From positions 1,023,501-1,087,500 of the forward strand of contig JBAMJR010000097.1 in NCBI GenBank assembly GCA_038501785.1: a DNA stretch of 64,000 bases, given 5' to 3'. This DNA comes from Myoxocephalus aenaeus (lineage: Eukaryota > Chordata > Actinopteri > Perciformes > Cottidae). The notes under the pieces were generated by a model. That model did no database searches. It was not told where the DNA came from and worked only from the letters and a program-made list of their open reading frames with translations. The translations under genes and the position numbers were made by a program. Position 1 is the stretch's first letter, and each line of letters begins with the position of its first letter. Positions 24,448 through 36,193 of this stretch are shown here, in pieces.

Positions 24448-24950
24448 TGCTGTGTTCACACCAATAGAGTTGCGAAATATTCGCGCGAGTATATTACATG
24501 TCAATGCACAGATGCGAATGGTTGCGAAAAAGCGAAAAATTCTCGCCCAACGCTGAGTTGCGAAAGCCAATCTGCGTTGAGAAGCTCCGCCCGTCGTCAC
24601 CGCCGTCGCTGAATCAATCTACTGCTGGTCCGCTGAAGGAGCGCTGGAAGCGGCTTCATTCAGACACTCGTCCTGGAGGAGTCGGAGCCGTGTGCGACTA
24701 CGGATAATATTATGAACCCAGACACGACTACGGATAATATTATGAACCCAGACACGACTACGGATAATATTATGAACCCAGACACGCGGCGTTTGATGTT
24801 CCGACGTTCGTGGGACTTCCACAACAAGAATAAAGCAGAACTAGTGGAGATGAGTTTATTTGTCATTGTAGCATTAGAAGATCATGGATTCAGTGCTCGA
24901 CTATTTCCCTTTTTGAAGAGGAACGGGCACGCGCAATTATCCAGATGACT
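24448..24950. mobile_element. MITE with GTGTTCACACCAA end, right end missing
   Basis: It is related over most of its length to the element at 41494-42024 (shared TTCACACCAA end, GAAAGCCAATC, GAGAAGCTCCGCCCG, and ATTCAGACACTCGTCCTG motifs). At about 24696-24785 a 30-bp unit (CGACTACGGATAATATTATG plus ten bases) is present three times in tandem; the related copy has it once. The right terminus is not found. Superfamily is unclear, PIF/ISL2EU-like being possible. Confidence 0.65.
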
Positions 24951-25282
24951 GACGTCTGGTTTGAATTAACGAGACTGATTGAGCGCGGATCAGCCTTTGA
25001 GAAACCGAGTTAGCCTGACGTCAATCATCGGGGTAATTTAAGCTGGATAATAGGACATTTGTTCGACTTAGTTGAACCAAGTACGAGGAATGGGGCCCGG
25101 TTGCCAACCATCTCCATTTGCTGATGAAGGCCGTGCACTATGTGGCTGAAAGCTCCAGAACAAAAGCTGATAAGTAGACATTTAGTTGTGAAAGCAAACA
25201 GAATAATTTACCAAAGGGCAAATACCAGTTCACGTTTATTTCAGATACGTCTTTAAATATGGAGTCGCTTTCTTTCCAGGTT

Positions 25283-26327
25283 CTTGTTTGCTATATTTCA
25301 AGAGGAAATCTTATGTTTTGATCAATAAATCCCCCTAGGAGCTTTTTAATAAATAAGGCTGTGCTACAGAAGGTCACCGTTAGCTATGAAGTATCTTCTG
25401 CTTGTACTCCGTGAACCCGATGTCTTATGCAACTGTCTGAGAGTGAAGAAGGCAAAGACTAACAGCGGGTTGTTAAGTGCGACACTTTCCACCGACTTCT
25501 CTGACGCAGACAGAGCAGCGAGGAGCCGTTTCCATAGTAATAACTTCCTGCATGCAACAAAGTAAATGGACTGAGCTGCTTACTTTCATGAAAATGACAC
25601 AAAACAATTCAGCACTAAAAAGGTGCCGAGGCTGTTAATGTAATTACAAAAAGACCCAGTGAGACTCGCTTCCATTTTCTCCTGCCCACCCTACTCCCTT
25701 CTGTCTTACCTCGTCAGCTCTATCACTCTCACCTGCCCTCTCTCATAATCAGCTCAATCAGTGCACCTGGTAGTCACACCCATCTCGTCAGCTCCATCAC
25801 TCTCACCTGTCCTCTCTGCTGCACATTCCCTCTGGTATGTAAGCCCAGCTTCACTCAGTCACTGCCAGATGGTTGTCTGTGTTCTGCCAGACCATCCAGC
25901 ACACAACATCAACTAGTGTCTGTTTATAGCAAAGAAAAGAGCTTTTTGTTTTGTTTTCATGAAGTGTTCTGTATCGGACTCCAGTGTGTTTCTGAATAGT
26001 GAACGCTGACACCACCGTCTGGGAGAATGTAGTAATTGAATTCTGACAGTTTATTGAGCCGAGCACAGTTAAAAACACATTCACATGTAATAACTCAATT
26101 CTTTGTCGCTGAAGAAATTAGTTTTTTCCTTCTGAAATCTCATTGCATTTTTGTATTTTATGTGACAAAAATAAAATAAAAAAATCACACCAAATCACAC
26201 ATTTGCTTCTAAATTATATGATACATATCTGTAGTTATTTTATTATTACTTGATCTTCCTTCCAGTCATCCATCCACACATCATTCACTGAACTGATGCT
26301 ATCTTTGTAGCCGTTGTTGCTCAACAT

Positions 26328-26360
<33 letters not shown>
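25283..26360. repeat. duplicated copy of the sdsl 3' flank
   Basis: 25290-25625 is nearly identical to 38995-39325. 25910-26345 matches 40710-41103, including the run up to a (CA)n tract. The second copy lies directly downstream of the sdsl stop codon, so this is a displaced copy of that flank. The middle differs: here it holds LTR-like sequence (about 25640-25900), there a Tc1 element. Confidence 0.85.
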
Positions 26361-26361
<1 letters not shown>

Positions 26362-26473
26362 GTGTAGAGGCCGGCTGAACAGAACCCTCAGGGACACCAG
26401 CCTGCTGTGAAGGTTGTGGTGAGTCCTCTTTCACTAAACTCTGCAGACATAGGGGCCTTGTTATCTCCTCCAG

Positions 26474-27486
26474 GGGCCGGTTTTCCAAAAGTAATCTGAT
26501 CGGATTACGGCTATCGGATTGGATCAAATCTTGAAAATGGGTTTTTCAAAAGAAAAAAAGGATTCAGAAATTGGATTGGATCACGTAATCCAATCTTGTT
26601 GTTGATCCGGATCAAACCTTGAGTTTGGGTTTTTCAAAACTTTTTGGTAGGATTGGGATTTTGATCCCAAAAATCAGGATTAAACTGATCCCAGCAGGAG
26701 GGTAGATTCATGGTGGATATCAGTAATAAAACTAGGTAACTAAAATTGGTTAGTTAAATAATACAACATGTATATCATGCATTTTACAGTATTTATATTT
26801 ATTCATCAATTTCACTTGAATTGTTCAACAGGAAGTACATAAAGTAGGTAGGCTATGTAGGCTAGCAACCTTTCAGTACAGCAAATTATAAATATTTCGG
26901 CCCCATAAATGAATCCCCCAAACTGTCTTTGTTCAAACATTAATCACACTGACACAATCATCAGTCATGGAGTTATCAAAAATAGTGGCTAACAATTGCA
27001 TCTCTTATTGGTCGTCCAGTCGGGCCTCATTCTGACAGAATGCCGGAGGTTGGTCAGTGTCTCCAATGGGCTCAGGTGCATCAGGGACGTCATCACAGAG
27101 AAGGACTTTGCGCCTGTTCGCGATGTTGTGTAGGACAATGCAAGCAAGTATTATGTTGCATGCTTTCTGTGGTTCCACTCTCAAGTAGTTAAGGCATGAA
27201 AAGCGCCTCTTCAGAACTCCTATTTTCTGTTCAAATAAAGCATATTGGAGTGACCCCACACTATTCTACCTGTTCTTTACATAGCTACACTGTGATAGTC
27301 CCATTTAGACCACAGGTAATCCAGATTTGGTAATCCTGAACAGTTTGAATCCGGATCAGAGTAATCCAATCCCACATTGCTTTGAAAAACCAGCATAAAA
27401 ATAAAATGGATTACGTGATCCAGGATAGCAGAAAAAGAGATTTCCAAATCTGGATCAGTTTGATCCAGATTTTGAAAAACCGGCCC
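26474..27486 (-). mobile_element. PIF/Harbinger-type transposon, internally reduced
   Basis: The termini are GGGCCGGTTTT and AAAACCGGCCC (inverted), with a 3-bp target duplication cag (26471-26473 and 27487-27489), as expected for Harbinger elements. An open frame at 27259-27005 encodes L-R-V-E-P-Q-K-A-C-N-I-I-L-A-C-I-V-L-H-N-I-A-N, the C-terminal signature of the HARBI1-like nuclease. Only this end of the transposase remains and the Myb-like partner is absent. It splits the coiled-coil coding region. Confidence 0.85.
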
Positions 27487-27754
27487 CAGGTGTCATTTAG
27501 TGTCTGGGTCAGTGTAGCCTGCAGTTGATTGTTCTTCTCTCTTTGCTGGGCCAGGTTGATTTGGGTTTCTTTCTGGCTCTTCTTTTGAGTCTGAAACGCC
27601 TCCTCCAACGGCTTTAACTCAGTCTCAGCTTCAGTGACCTTCTTTATTGAAAGTTGAAGCTCCAGGTAACTGATCTCATCAAATGTCTTCAGGCCAGACT
27701 CCTTTTGGAGAGCCTCCCTTAAACTGCTCCACTTCAGCGCTCAAAGCCTCCACC

Positions 27755-28284
27755 TGTCACGGGATACTCGGAGAGTGAGGACCCAAATGCAGATGCCTGG
27801 TGCAAAACCACCGGTCAGGCAAACACGCTCTGGGCACCGAGCTCGGGGGCACCGGGCTCAGGGGAGCAGAGCTCGGAACAAGACTCGGGGGAACAGGACT
27901 CTGAAGGGGAACCGGGCCCGGGGGGACCAAAAGTAAATTTATTCTCAAAAACCTAGCAGGATTCCAAAACACAAGCAGGATTTCGGTGGAACGGAAACAA
28001 ACACCGCAACAGGCAAACACACAGTACAACCCGACAAGGGGACGGGAGACAAACAGGGTTTAAATACAAGGGGAAGGTGAAGGTAATGACGCACAGGTGG
28101 AAACAATGAGGGCAGGACTTCACAATCAAACAGGGGAAAGGCACACAGGGAGGGAGGTGTCCAGAACACGGACAGGTGAAGGGAATATACAATCAGGGAC
28201 AAGGCAGACAACAGGAAGTGCGGGGACACAGAAGACACAGACTACAAAATAAAACAGTAACCCAGAAAACCCCAAACCGTGACA
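27755..28284 (-). mobile_element. solo LTR of an LTR retrotransposon (probable)
   Basis: The block begins TGTCACGG and ends CCGTGACA (5'-TG..CA-3'), is 530 bp long, and is flanked by ccacc and ccgcc, a 5-bp duplication with one mismatch. On the minus strand it contains GTATTTAAA (TATA-like, near 28060) followed downstream by AATAAA (near 27940), the expected order of promoter and polyadenylation signal. No internal retroelement genes are attached. It lies inside the coiled-coil coding region. Confidence 0.65.
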
Positions 28285-28830
28285 CCGCCCCTCCTTGCCC
28301 TTGTTTGTCTCCTCATACTTTTCTTCCTGAGCTACTGAAGCTGGGGCTCATGGCCGCAAGACATGGCCTGGTGGGGGGAAGTCTCAGACCCATCACAGGC
28401 CTGAGTGGTGTGTTCTGGTGTTTCAGCAGCTTTCACTCCTGCTGAATCTGTCTCGGCTTGTCGTGGAACACACTGAACTGCCTCAATTGTAATAGCTTGC
28501 AGTGGAGCAGTCTGTGGTGTAGAGGCCGGCTGGACAGAACCCTCAGGGACCCCAGGGTGCTGTGAAGGTTGTGATAAGTCCTCTTTCTGTGCTTGGTCCT
28601 TAACGGTTAGTGGATCATTATGTTGCCGAGTATCATTGTGTGGCGAGCATCCTTCCATGAAGAATCCTGCTGGAAGAACCCTTGGGTGCTCCAGCTTGCT
28701 GTGAAGGTTGTGATGAGTCCTCTTTCCTCACATGGTCTTTTCTGGTTAGAACGGTTTTGGTCGGGGTCTCTGAAGCACTTGCCTCTGCAGACATAGGAGC
28801 CTCGTTTGGATGACATACCTTAACCTCACC

Positions 28831-30293
28831 AGGTGCTTTTGAAATAGCATTGCATCAGGTGGCAGCTGCTTGCCGGTGTTTTTAGTTTAGTGGTTCGCTT
28901 CACTGCTGGGTAGCACATCAACATATACTTGCTTGCAATTGTAACATAATACATAAAGAATAAGCACAAGTGAAACACATTATAACACAGAACCATGCTC
29001 TTGCCAACAACTATTTAACACATTTATCACACTATCAAATCCTGCACCATACTTAATAGCAGTTTGCAGGAGTTTTTTAAAGGATTTATAATCTGTAATT
29101 TGGGCAACTGGGAATGTGATGGTGTCTGTGCAAGCACTGACACTTGGGTAACACACAGTGTGGTCAGGCATGGCATGGCAGACACCAATGATCACATTTC
29201 ACTGTGAGTTTGAATGTTTGCCGATCTTCCAAAAGCAGATGTCTGTGAGCTTGACCAGTCATCCACTGCATAACTGAGGATACAGTCAAAGCCTCTCCTG
29301 CAGTGTTGCCATCAGGTTGTGCATCTAGACCGGAATAAATATCTCCAGTCATTTTATATGCAAACAGTTAAATATAATGCTCATTAAGACAGTTATATGG
29401 TATAGAATTAGGGTGGAAATCTAAACTTTCAATCACAAATAATTATTTTAAATGAATGTTTGGACATACAGTCAAGATTCAGGAGGAAATCTTGGAAGTC
29501 CTCCCAGATTTTTGTATTCCTTCACTTGCTTACTTGAACCGCTTACACTCAACTCCGGGGCCAGATGGGACATGATGTAATGTGAGTCCACCTACATTTC
29601 AAACATGGTGATGAGATTCCTCAAAAAGTAGCTAGTTATTAAGAAGCAGAAAGAAAGTTATGGAAATACTATGTAGTACAGCCAGTAAACACTCAAAGAA
29701 CTCTGAAGATGAAGAGACTGCGACACTCTTCTGGCTTTGTCTGCATCACTTTGATGAGTTCATATACTTTCAATGCTGAAGCATTGGCATGCGTTTAGTC
29801 TTCACATGAAGTCGAACCGCCCCAAAATACTTCGTGAGGTCTGTTCAAGTAGTGAGTTCTAACACTTGTGATAATTTATATTGTTGTTTTTTTCAGAATT
29901 TTATTTTGAATAAAATGTATATTTCCCAAAATGAAACTTTAATACCATATTGTGATCATACCTATACACATATAGCATGATTTGAGCATAATTTGATCAA
30001 GATTCCCCAAAAAGCCCTTCTCGAGCTGCCCCCCAGTTTTTCCAGATGCCTGCTTCAAGGCCTAAACAACAACCTACAGAGTTGTAAGACTCCTCTTTGT
30101 AAAGATAATGACCTAAAGAATCGCAATAAAACAAAGCCTTGGGGTGTTACGATGGAGTTTCAGTCAAAAAACTGTGTCATTCGGTTCAAAAATGTAAAAG
30201 TTATAACCTTTATGCCTAAACATGATCGGATCTATCTTTGCATACATTTTTTTATTTTATTATCCGATAATGGGCGCCGCGGGGCTAAAAAGG
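28831..30293. other. intergenic, nothing recognised
   Basis: No exon, element end or tandem structure stands out. The open frames at 28980-29195, 29164-29352 and 29993-30337 show no domain. The sequence is AT-rich and looks like decayed repeat or neutral DNA. Confidence 0.4.
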
Positions 30294-30958
30294 TTAATGG
30301 CTGCCGGCTGCAGTGTTCCAGCTCGATGCTGAACTGAATTAATTTGAACTGTTGTCCACATTAGTCACTTAGACTAGAAGAAAATTGGGGGAAAAATCGG
30401 TTCAGGTTGTTGATCTGCTGCTGTATTTGCTGTAAAGCAGAAGATGTTGAGGATGAGATTTCCCCACTATCTCCCCATGTCTTGTGTAGAAACAGTACAG
30501 TACCTGTTCTGGACTGTTGGTCCTCCAATCCTTCATTAGCTGAACAGACAGAGAGAGTGTGTCGAGAACGGTTTAAACGAGAGAGGCGATTTAGGAGGGG
30601 AAGAGGTAAACTCAACAAACTAACAACTATTCACATGTTTAAATTGGTGATTATTGTATTCTCCACTGCAAACATGTGTTTAGCTTCCTGTAAGTAGCAC
30701 ATAACTGGGACTGAAGCATGTGATCATGGGGAGTGTGTAGTTGTTGTCATGACTGTATCTGATAATAAAAAATACAAAGAAACATTCATTGTAACTGGCA
30801 ATTGCAGTCATGAAATTGACTCTTGGGTGCTGTTCTGATAGTTTTTATTTTAGTTCCAAAGCCTTTGTGTGTGCATGCTGAGAAAAAAATATTTAACACA
30901 AGTCTTCACCCGTGCTGTACTTTGGCCCGACGCCAGCATGCTAACATGCTCCACTGAA
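30294..30958 (-). pseudogene. partial duplicate of ppp1r13b exons and introns
   Basis: 30294-30410 matches 56913-57010, 30415-30450 matches the end of the exon at 57061-57262 (the L-Q-Q-I-Q-Q segment), 30460-30580 matches 57335-57490 including the exon at 57378-57445, and 30620-30955 matches 57665-57860 and 58370-58480. The copy lacks most of one exon and carries a 32-bp deletion inside the other, so neither could splice into a working product. Its far end coincides with the L1-like insertion. Confidence 0.85.
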
Positions 30959-30973
30959 TGTACATGATCTTTT

Positions 30974-33900
30974 TTTTTTTATTAACTTTTTTTAATCTTG
31001 ACATATACAAACATACAACATACCCACCCCCATCCACCCACCCCTCCCACTGGTACACCCACCTAGAGTATAGGAAAATAAATACATAAAAATAAAGAAA
31101 AAGAGGTCACCTCATTTCACCGAGCCAGACGTCTGCACACATACACGCACCTAAACACACATATCTCTGGTACATCTGAACGTAAACACACCTGCTTCAC
31201 ATCACACAATCATATCCACAAACTAATTGGCAGCAGTTCTGGCCAGTAGGCAGAAACCAGAGCGCCCAAATTATCGCCTATCCAACAATCAGATTAAAAC
31301 ATGAAAAAAAAAAAAAAGGTTATGACTATTGTGCGCCTAATGATTTAGGGACTATACCAAAAGATACTGCTAGGGGGCATCAGGCATAGTTTTGAGTTTA
31401 CCCAAGTATGTCAGAACCGGGTCCCAGGTGGAAAAGAATTTGTTCCTTGACCCCCTCAGCGAGTATTTAATTTTCTCTAGATGAATGAATTGCATCAGGT
31501 CACCAAACCACACAGATGTCTTGGGTGGGTTTGTTGATTTCCAGTGCAACAATATTCTTCTACGTGCAAGAAGTGTCATAAACGCCATGATGTTTTTGTG
31601 TTTTTTTGTTATTGTACAGTGTTGTCTGTCTGTGACACCAAATATAGCTGAAGTTGCGTTAGGTTGGAGATCAATAATAAGAGCCTCAGAAAGTGTTTTA
31701 AAGATCGTACACCAGTAAGATGTCAGAGCAGGGCATGACCAGAACATATGAGTTAAGTTGGCTGGGGTGTGGTGGCATCTGCTACAACTAGCATCCGAGT
31801 TGGGGTATATTTTAGCTAATCTTGCTTTTGAAAAATGAGCTTGATGCAGAACTTGAATTGGATTATGCCGAGTTTTGCACAAGACGAGCTGTCATTCACT
31901 CTTTGTAGAGCACAGTTCCACACGTCTTCTTCTATGTCAGCCCCCAGTTCACCTTCCCAGTCCGCCTTTATCTTCGCCAAGGTCACGTTTTTAAGAGATG
32001 ATATACAGTCATGTATTCTTGAAATTAGCCGCTTGAGTCAGATGGAAGTTCGAGCATATCATCCAAGCCTGCCACTGAAGAGATATTTGGAAAGTTGGGG
32101 TCTTGACACTTCAGGAAGTGGCGGACTTGGAAATATCTAAATAAACTGGACCGAGGAAGATTAAATGTATGTGATAAATCCTCAAAGCTGGCAAATACCC
32201 TGTTTATGTACATATCCTTAAATCTGACGATGCCTTTTCTTCGCCAGAGAGAGAATGTAGCATCCAATCTAGCTGGGTGGAAGAGGTGGTTACTGCATAT
32301 AGGGCTTATGTTAAGAAGATATTTAAAACCAAAGTTCCGTCTAAATTGAAACCATATATTGAGGGTGTTGATGACGATTGGGTTATTTGTGAAATGTGAT
32401 ATAGAAACTGGAAGACTGGAGGTGACCAGAGCTGTAAGAGATGTTGAACTGCAGGATCTAGCCTCATAGTGACATCAGTTCGTATCTGGAGCATGGAGCC
32501 AATAGGTAATTTTTGGGACATTTGTTGCCCAATAGTAGTAGCAAAGATTAGGAAGAGCGAGCCCTCCCTGTAGTTTAGGCCTCTGGAGGAGCTCCATACG
32601 TATTCTAGGGTTCTTGCCATTCCATATAAATGAGGTGAAAGCTTTGTCAATACATTTAAAATAAGACTTAGGAGGTAGAGTGGAAGGCATTGAAACAGGT
32701 AAAGAAATTTGGGGAGCACATTCATCTTTATGCAATTTACTTTCCCTGCTAAGGATAAGTGAATTGTTTTCCATTTTTTAAGATCCAATTTAACTTTCTC
32801 AAGTAGAGAAGAAAAGTTGTCTTTGTAAAGGTTCTGCATATCTCTTGTGATGTTAATGCCCAGGTATTTAAAACCATTTCTTGACATTTTGAATGGCAAT
32901 ACGTTATCCTGAATTTGAAGCGCTAAGTTATTAACAGGGTAGCATTCACTTTTCCTAAAATTCAGTTTATACCCAGAAAATGTATCAAATCTTAACAAAG
33001 TCAAAATCAGCATATAAAGATAGTTTGTACTCCTCCTCTCCCCTAATAATTCCACTTATTGTTGTTAACGACTTGAGTGTGATAGATAAGGGCTCTATAG
33101 CCAAAGCAAATAGCAGCGGGCTGATGGGTTGCTCTTGTCAATGTGAAGTACTGTGATTTCTTACCATTTGTAACTACAGAGGCCTTGGGTGAGTTGTATA
33201 GTAGTTTAATCCATGAAATTAAATTAGGGCCATAGCCAAATTTCTCCAAACATGTAAATAAGTATTCCCATTCAACCCTGTCAAAAGCTTTCTCTGCATC
33301 CAGCGAGATAACCACTTCTGGTACCCTACTGGACATAGGGGAGTGTATAATGTTTAAAAGCTGACGGACATTGGTAAATGAGTGTCGCCCCAAAATGAAA
33401 CCGGTTTGGTCAGCAGAGATCACATCACTCATTGTGATTTCTAGGCGTAGGGCAAGAGCTTTGGCCAGGATCTTAACATCACTGTTTAGGAGAGAGATGG
33501 GACGGTATGAGCCACATTCTGTGTTATCTTTACCTGGTTTAAGAAGGAGAGTAATTGATGCCTCAGTTAGTGTTTGTGGTAGTGACCCACGGGACAAAGA
33601 ATCTAAAAACATATCTAATAGAATTGGGGTTAATTTGTTCAGAAAAGTTTAAAAAAATTCTATTGGGTAACCGTCTGGGCCAGGCGCCTTCCCACTTTGC
33701 ATTGCCATTATTGCTTTAATAATTTCAAAATGTTGTAATGGAAGTTCAGTCTTTGACTTATGTATCATGTTTATGGAAGGGGCCTGGAGGTTATTAAAAA
33801 AAAAGTTCCATGTCAGTTCTATCATTTGTCATTTCTGACGTATACAGGTTTGAGTAGAATGAGGTAAATGTTTCATTCATTTCTCCTGGGTTACTAGTTA

Positions 33901-35146
33901 AGTCACCATTCACTTGTTGGGTAGCATTTTTTCAGTCTTTCCAGTTGATAACAAATTGTATTGAGTTTGTAGGTCTAGCTTCTTTTTATAGAGTTCAGGG
34001 GATGGTGACATAGAGTACTGAGCATCCACTGTGTTTATTGATTTAATAAGCTGCTCCTGTTCATTCCTCCTCATCTTGTTGATTCCTGATGAATATGATA
34101 TAATCTCACCTCTGATCACAGCCTTCAATGTTTCCCAAAGCAAGGAAGGGGAGACGTTATCTTTTTTATTAGATTCTAAAAAGTCATCATTTTTTTTGTT
34201 TATCAATTCACAGAAAGAAGAGTCGGCCAGCAAGGTTTTGTCTAATTTCCAAGAAGGGCGTTCCGAATGATTAAAAGCGCATGTGAGGTCTAGTATCACT
34301 GGAGCATGATCAGATTCAACTATAGTTGAATATTCAGCTCTACTGACATAGGAAAGAAGGGTTCGATCAATAAAGAAGTAGTCTATTCTGCTGTATGAAT
34401 GGTGCACTGGGGAGAAATAAGAGAAGGATTGACTCAGTGGAAATAAAAAACGCCACGCGTCGACGCTTCCTATTTGATCCATAATAAGGGATAATGATTG
34501 GGCCATTTTAGACGGTTTTGTAGATTTAGGGTTAGAACGGTCCAATACTGGATTGACTGTACAGTTTAGGTCCCCCCAAAAAATTAGTTGTTAATGAAAT
34601 AACTTTGCCTATAAACTTATCATCATCCCAATTTGGGGCTTACACATTAACCAATACGACAGGTTTGTGGAAGAGGAGCCCTGATACAATAACAAAGCGT
34701 CCCTGTGGGTCTGAAATAACAGTGGTAGCACTGAACTGGATCCTTTTGTGTATTAATATAGCTGGGTAAATTTGAGTGGAACATATCCCCCACCCAATTT
34801 TTCTTAAGTCTGACTTGATCTTTTAACAGTAAATGAGTTTCTTGAAGAAATACAATTTCACTTTTGAGGTATTTCAGATGGTTGAATATTCTAGCTCTTT
34901 TTACAGGTCCATTTAGGCCTTTTACACTCCAGCTAATGAAACGTACATCATCCTTTCTTACATTAGTTCTTCTTTCCATGTTCAATCAATAAAGGAGTAA
35001 TTTTGGGAGTAACTCTGTGCACAGCTCCATGGGTGACCTCTCCAATGAGAGCAAAAAGACAATACAAGGTGCAAACATCTGGGTGTACCATCCCATAACC
35101 CTATCCCATTCACAAACAAAACACACACTAAGCCTATGCTTGTTCC
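30974..35146 (-). mobile_element. L1-like LINE, 5'-truncated, with 15-bp target duplication
   Basis: On the minus strand the order is endonuclease, reverse transcriptase, then C-terminal region. It ends in an A-rich tail (the T run at 30974-30980 on plus). It is flanked by tgtacatgatctttt at 30959-30973 and again at 35147-35161. The insertion junction on the minus strand reads CTT/AAAAGATC, matching the L1 endonuclease preference (5'-TTTT/AA on the nicked strand). ORF1 is missing: only about 160 bp precede the ORF2 start at 34985. Confidence 0.92.
31370..34985 (-). pseudogene. L1-like ORF2 (endonuclease/reverse transcriptase) pseudogene
   Basis: Segments in order are 34985-34647 (F-I-S-W-S-V-K-G-L-N-G and F-L-Q-E-T-H-L, endonuclease), 34545-33910 (S-R-I-D-Y-F-F and S-D-H-A-P-V, endonuclease catalytic end), 33612-33043 (S-Y-R-P-I-S-L-L-N-S-D-V-K-I, D-Q-T-G-F-I-L-G-R and D-A-E-K-A-F-D-R-V-E-W, reverse transcriptase), 33055-32306, 32267-32025 and 31882-31370 (C-terminal part with C-x2-C..H-x4-H-like spacing). 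The reverse transcriptase frame shifts before the G-C-P-L-S-P region and the YADD box is damaged, reading Y-A-D-F. At least four frame breaks make it inactive. Confidence 0.9.
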
Positions 35147-35161
35147 TGTACATGATCTTTT

Positions 35162-35662
35162 AAGTCATTATAAATTGCCATATAATGTGCTATGAATATT
35201 TGTCATTATAAATATTCATGGATGCTTATAACTATGATTATACAGCACTATAAGAATATTTTAAGGCACTATCAGTCTGTTTATTGTGCTTCATAGATAT
35301 GGGCTTCATAGAAAGTGTTACCGTTGTAGTCTATTTCACCTAGTGTTCGTGGTGCAGCTTGGTGGATATTGATGCCTTCAGACAGAGCCAGGCATGCTTT
35401 TATCCTGCTTCCAGTTTTTACTCTGAAGTTAGCTAATCGGCTGCTGGCTATATAGCTCAATATTTAGCATACAAACATGAGTGTCATCTAACTTTCGGAA
35501 AGAAGACGAATAAGTATATTTCCCAAAGTGTCGAACAGTTTCTACAAAATGTATCAATATTTAAAGATGAATCAATACTACATTTAATACTGAGTAGTGT
35601 ATACTGTAATCAATTCACAACACAAATGAATGGACACAGCCATCCCTAAGCTTCACCTAGCT
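35162..35662. other. MITE-like remnant and unassigned sequence
   Basis: About 35190-35325 contains repeated CACTATAA/TTATAA motifs and ends GAAAGTGTTACC, the complement of the GGTAACACTTTATA terminus seen at 22725. It is probably one end of an element of that kind. The rest is unassigned. Confidence 0.4.
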
Positions 35663-35945
35663 CAGGGGTCAGCAACCTTTCCTATCCAAAGAGCCAACAA
35701 AATACATATACAAAAACTATAGTTTGTTGTATTTATGAAATTATATAACAAGAATAAAGACAATTCTTGACATTATATTGCTATTTTACCTGTTATAACA
35801 ATATCATTGAGGTCAATTAAAAACACAACTATGCAGCCCTTGAATGCTATCTATATTTGTGGCTCATGTGGTAGAGTGTTCGTCCTCCTCATGTGCGGTT
35901 TCCATTTTAAAACGCATATATTTTGCTACCTTTACACTCAGTGTC
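35663..35945. mobile_element. hAT MITE fragment, related to 1713-2192, inverted
   Basis: It starts CAGGGGTCAGCAACCTTTCC and continues through an AACTATAGTTTGTTGTATTT segment that is the reverse complement of the right half of the element at 1713-2192. It fades out near 35945 without a second terminus. On the plus strand it keeps the A box TGGCTCATGTGG (35860-35871), but the B box is degenerate. Confidence 0.8.
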
Positions 35946-36193
35946 CACACTATGCCGGACTTTTAGATCACCGCAAACGGACGGATCCGTCTTTACTAAC
36001 GGACTCCTCACTGTCTCATGAGCTGCCACAGAACTTGCAGCAGTAATTGAGTTTGGAGACGTGATTCACTTCGTGAAAGTATATTTACTTTGCTCAGTTT
36101 TCTATCACAGCAGTTGAGAAATCGCTCTTCTTCGCTCATCTGCCGCTTGATACTTTTCAGCAGATGCTGTGTGCTTGTTCTGGAAGTATCTTT

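Larger units (their letters stand above)
26360..28830 (-). pseudogene. broken coiled-coil/repeat coding region of unknown family
   Basis: Once the two insertions (26474-27486 and 27755-28284) are set aside, three pieces on the minus strand read in one order. First (28830-28300) is a low-complexity part in which a unit like K-E-D-S-S-Q-P-S-Q-Q-A-G-A-P recurs. Next (about 27740-27490) is a strongly heptad-like charged segment around T-E-A-E-T-E-L-K-P-L-E-E-A-F. Last (26473-26360) is another K-E-D-S-P-Q-P-S-Q-Q-A-G-V-P-E-G unit. Frameshifts and stops lie near 28640, 28340 and 27690. I do not recognise the family; a teleost-specific coiled-coil protein or the coding part of a retroelement are both possible. 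Confidence 0.5.

Noticed and set aside
27005..27259. Host HARBI1 gene
   Set aside because: Only the C-terminal signature is present, enclosed by Harbinger inverted repeats and a 3-bp target duplication, so it is the transposon itself.
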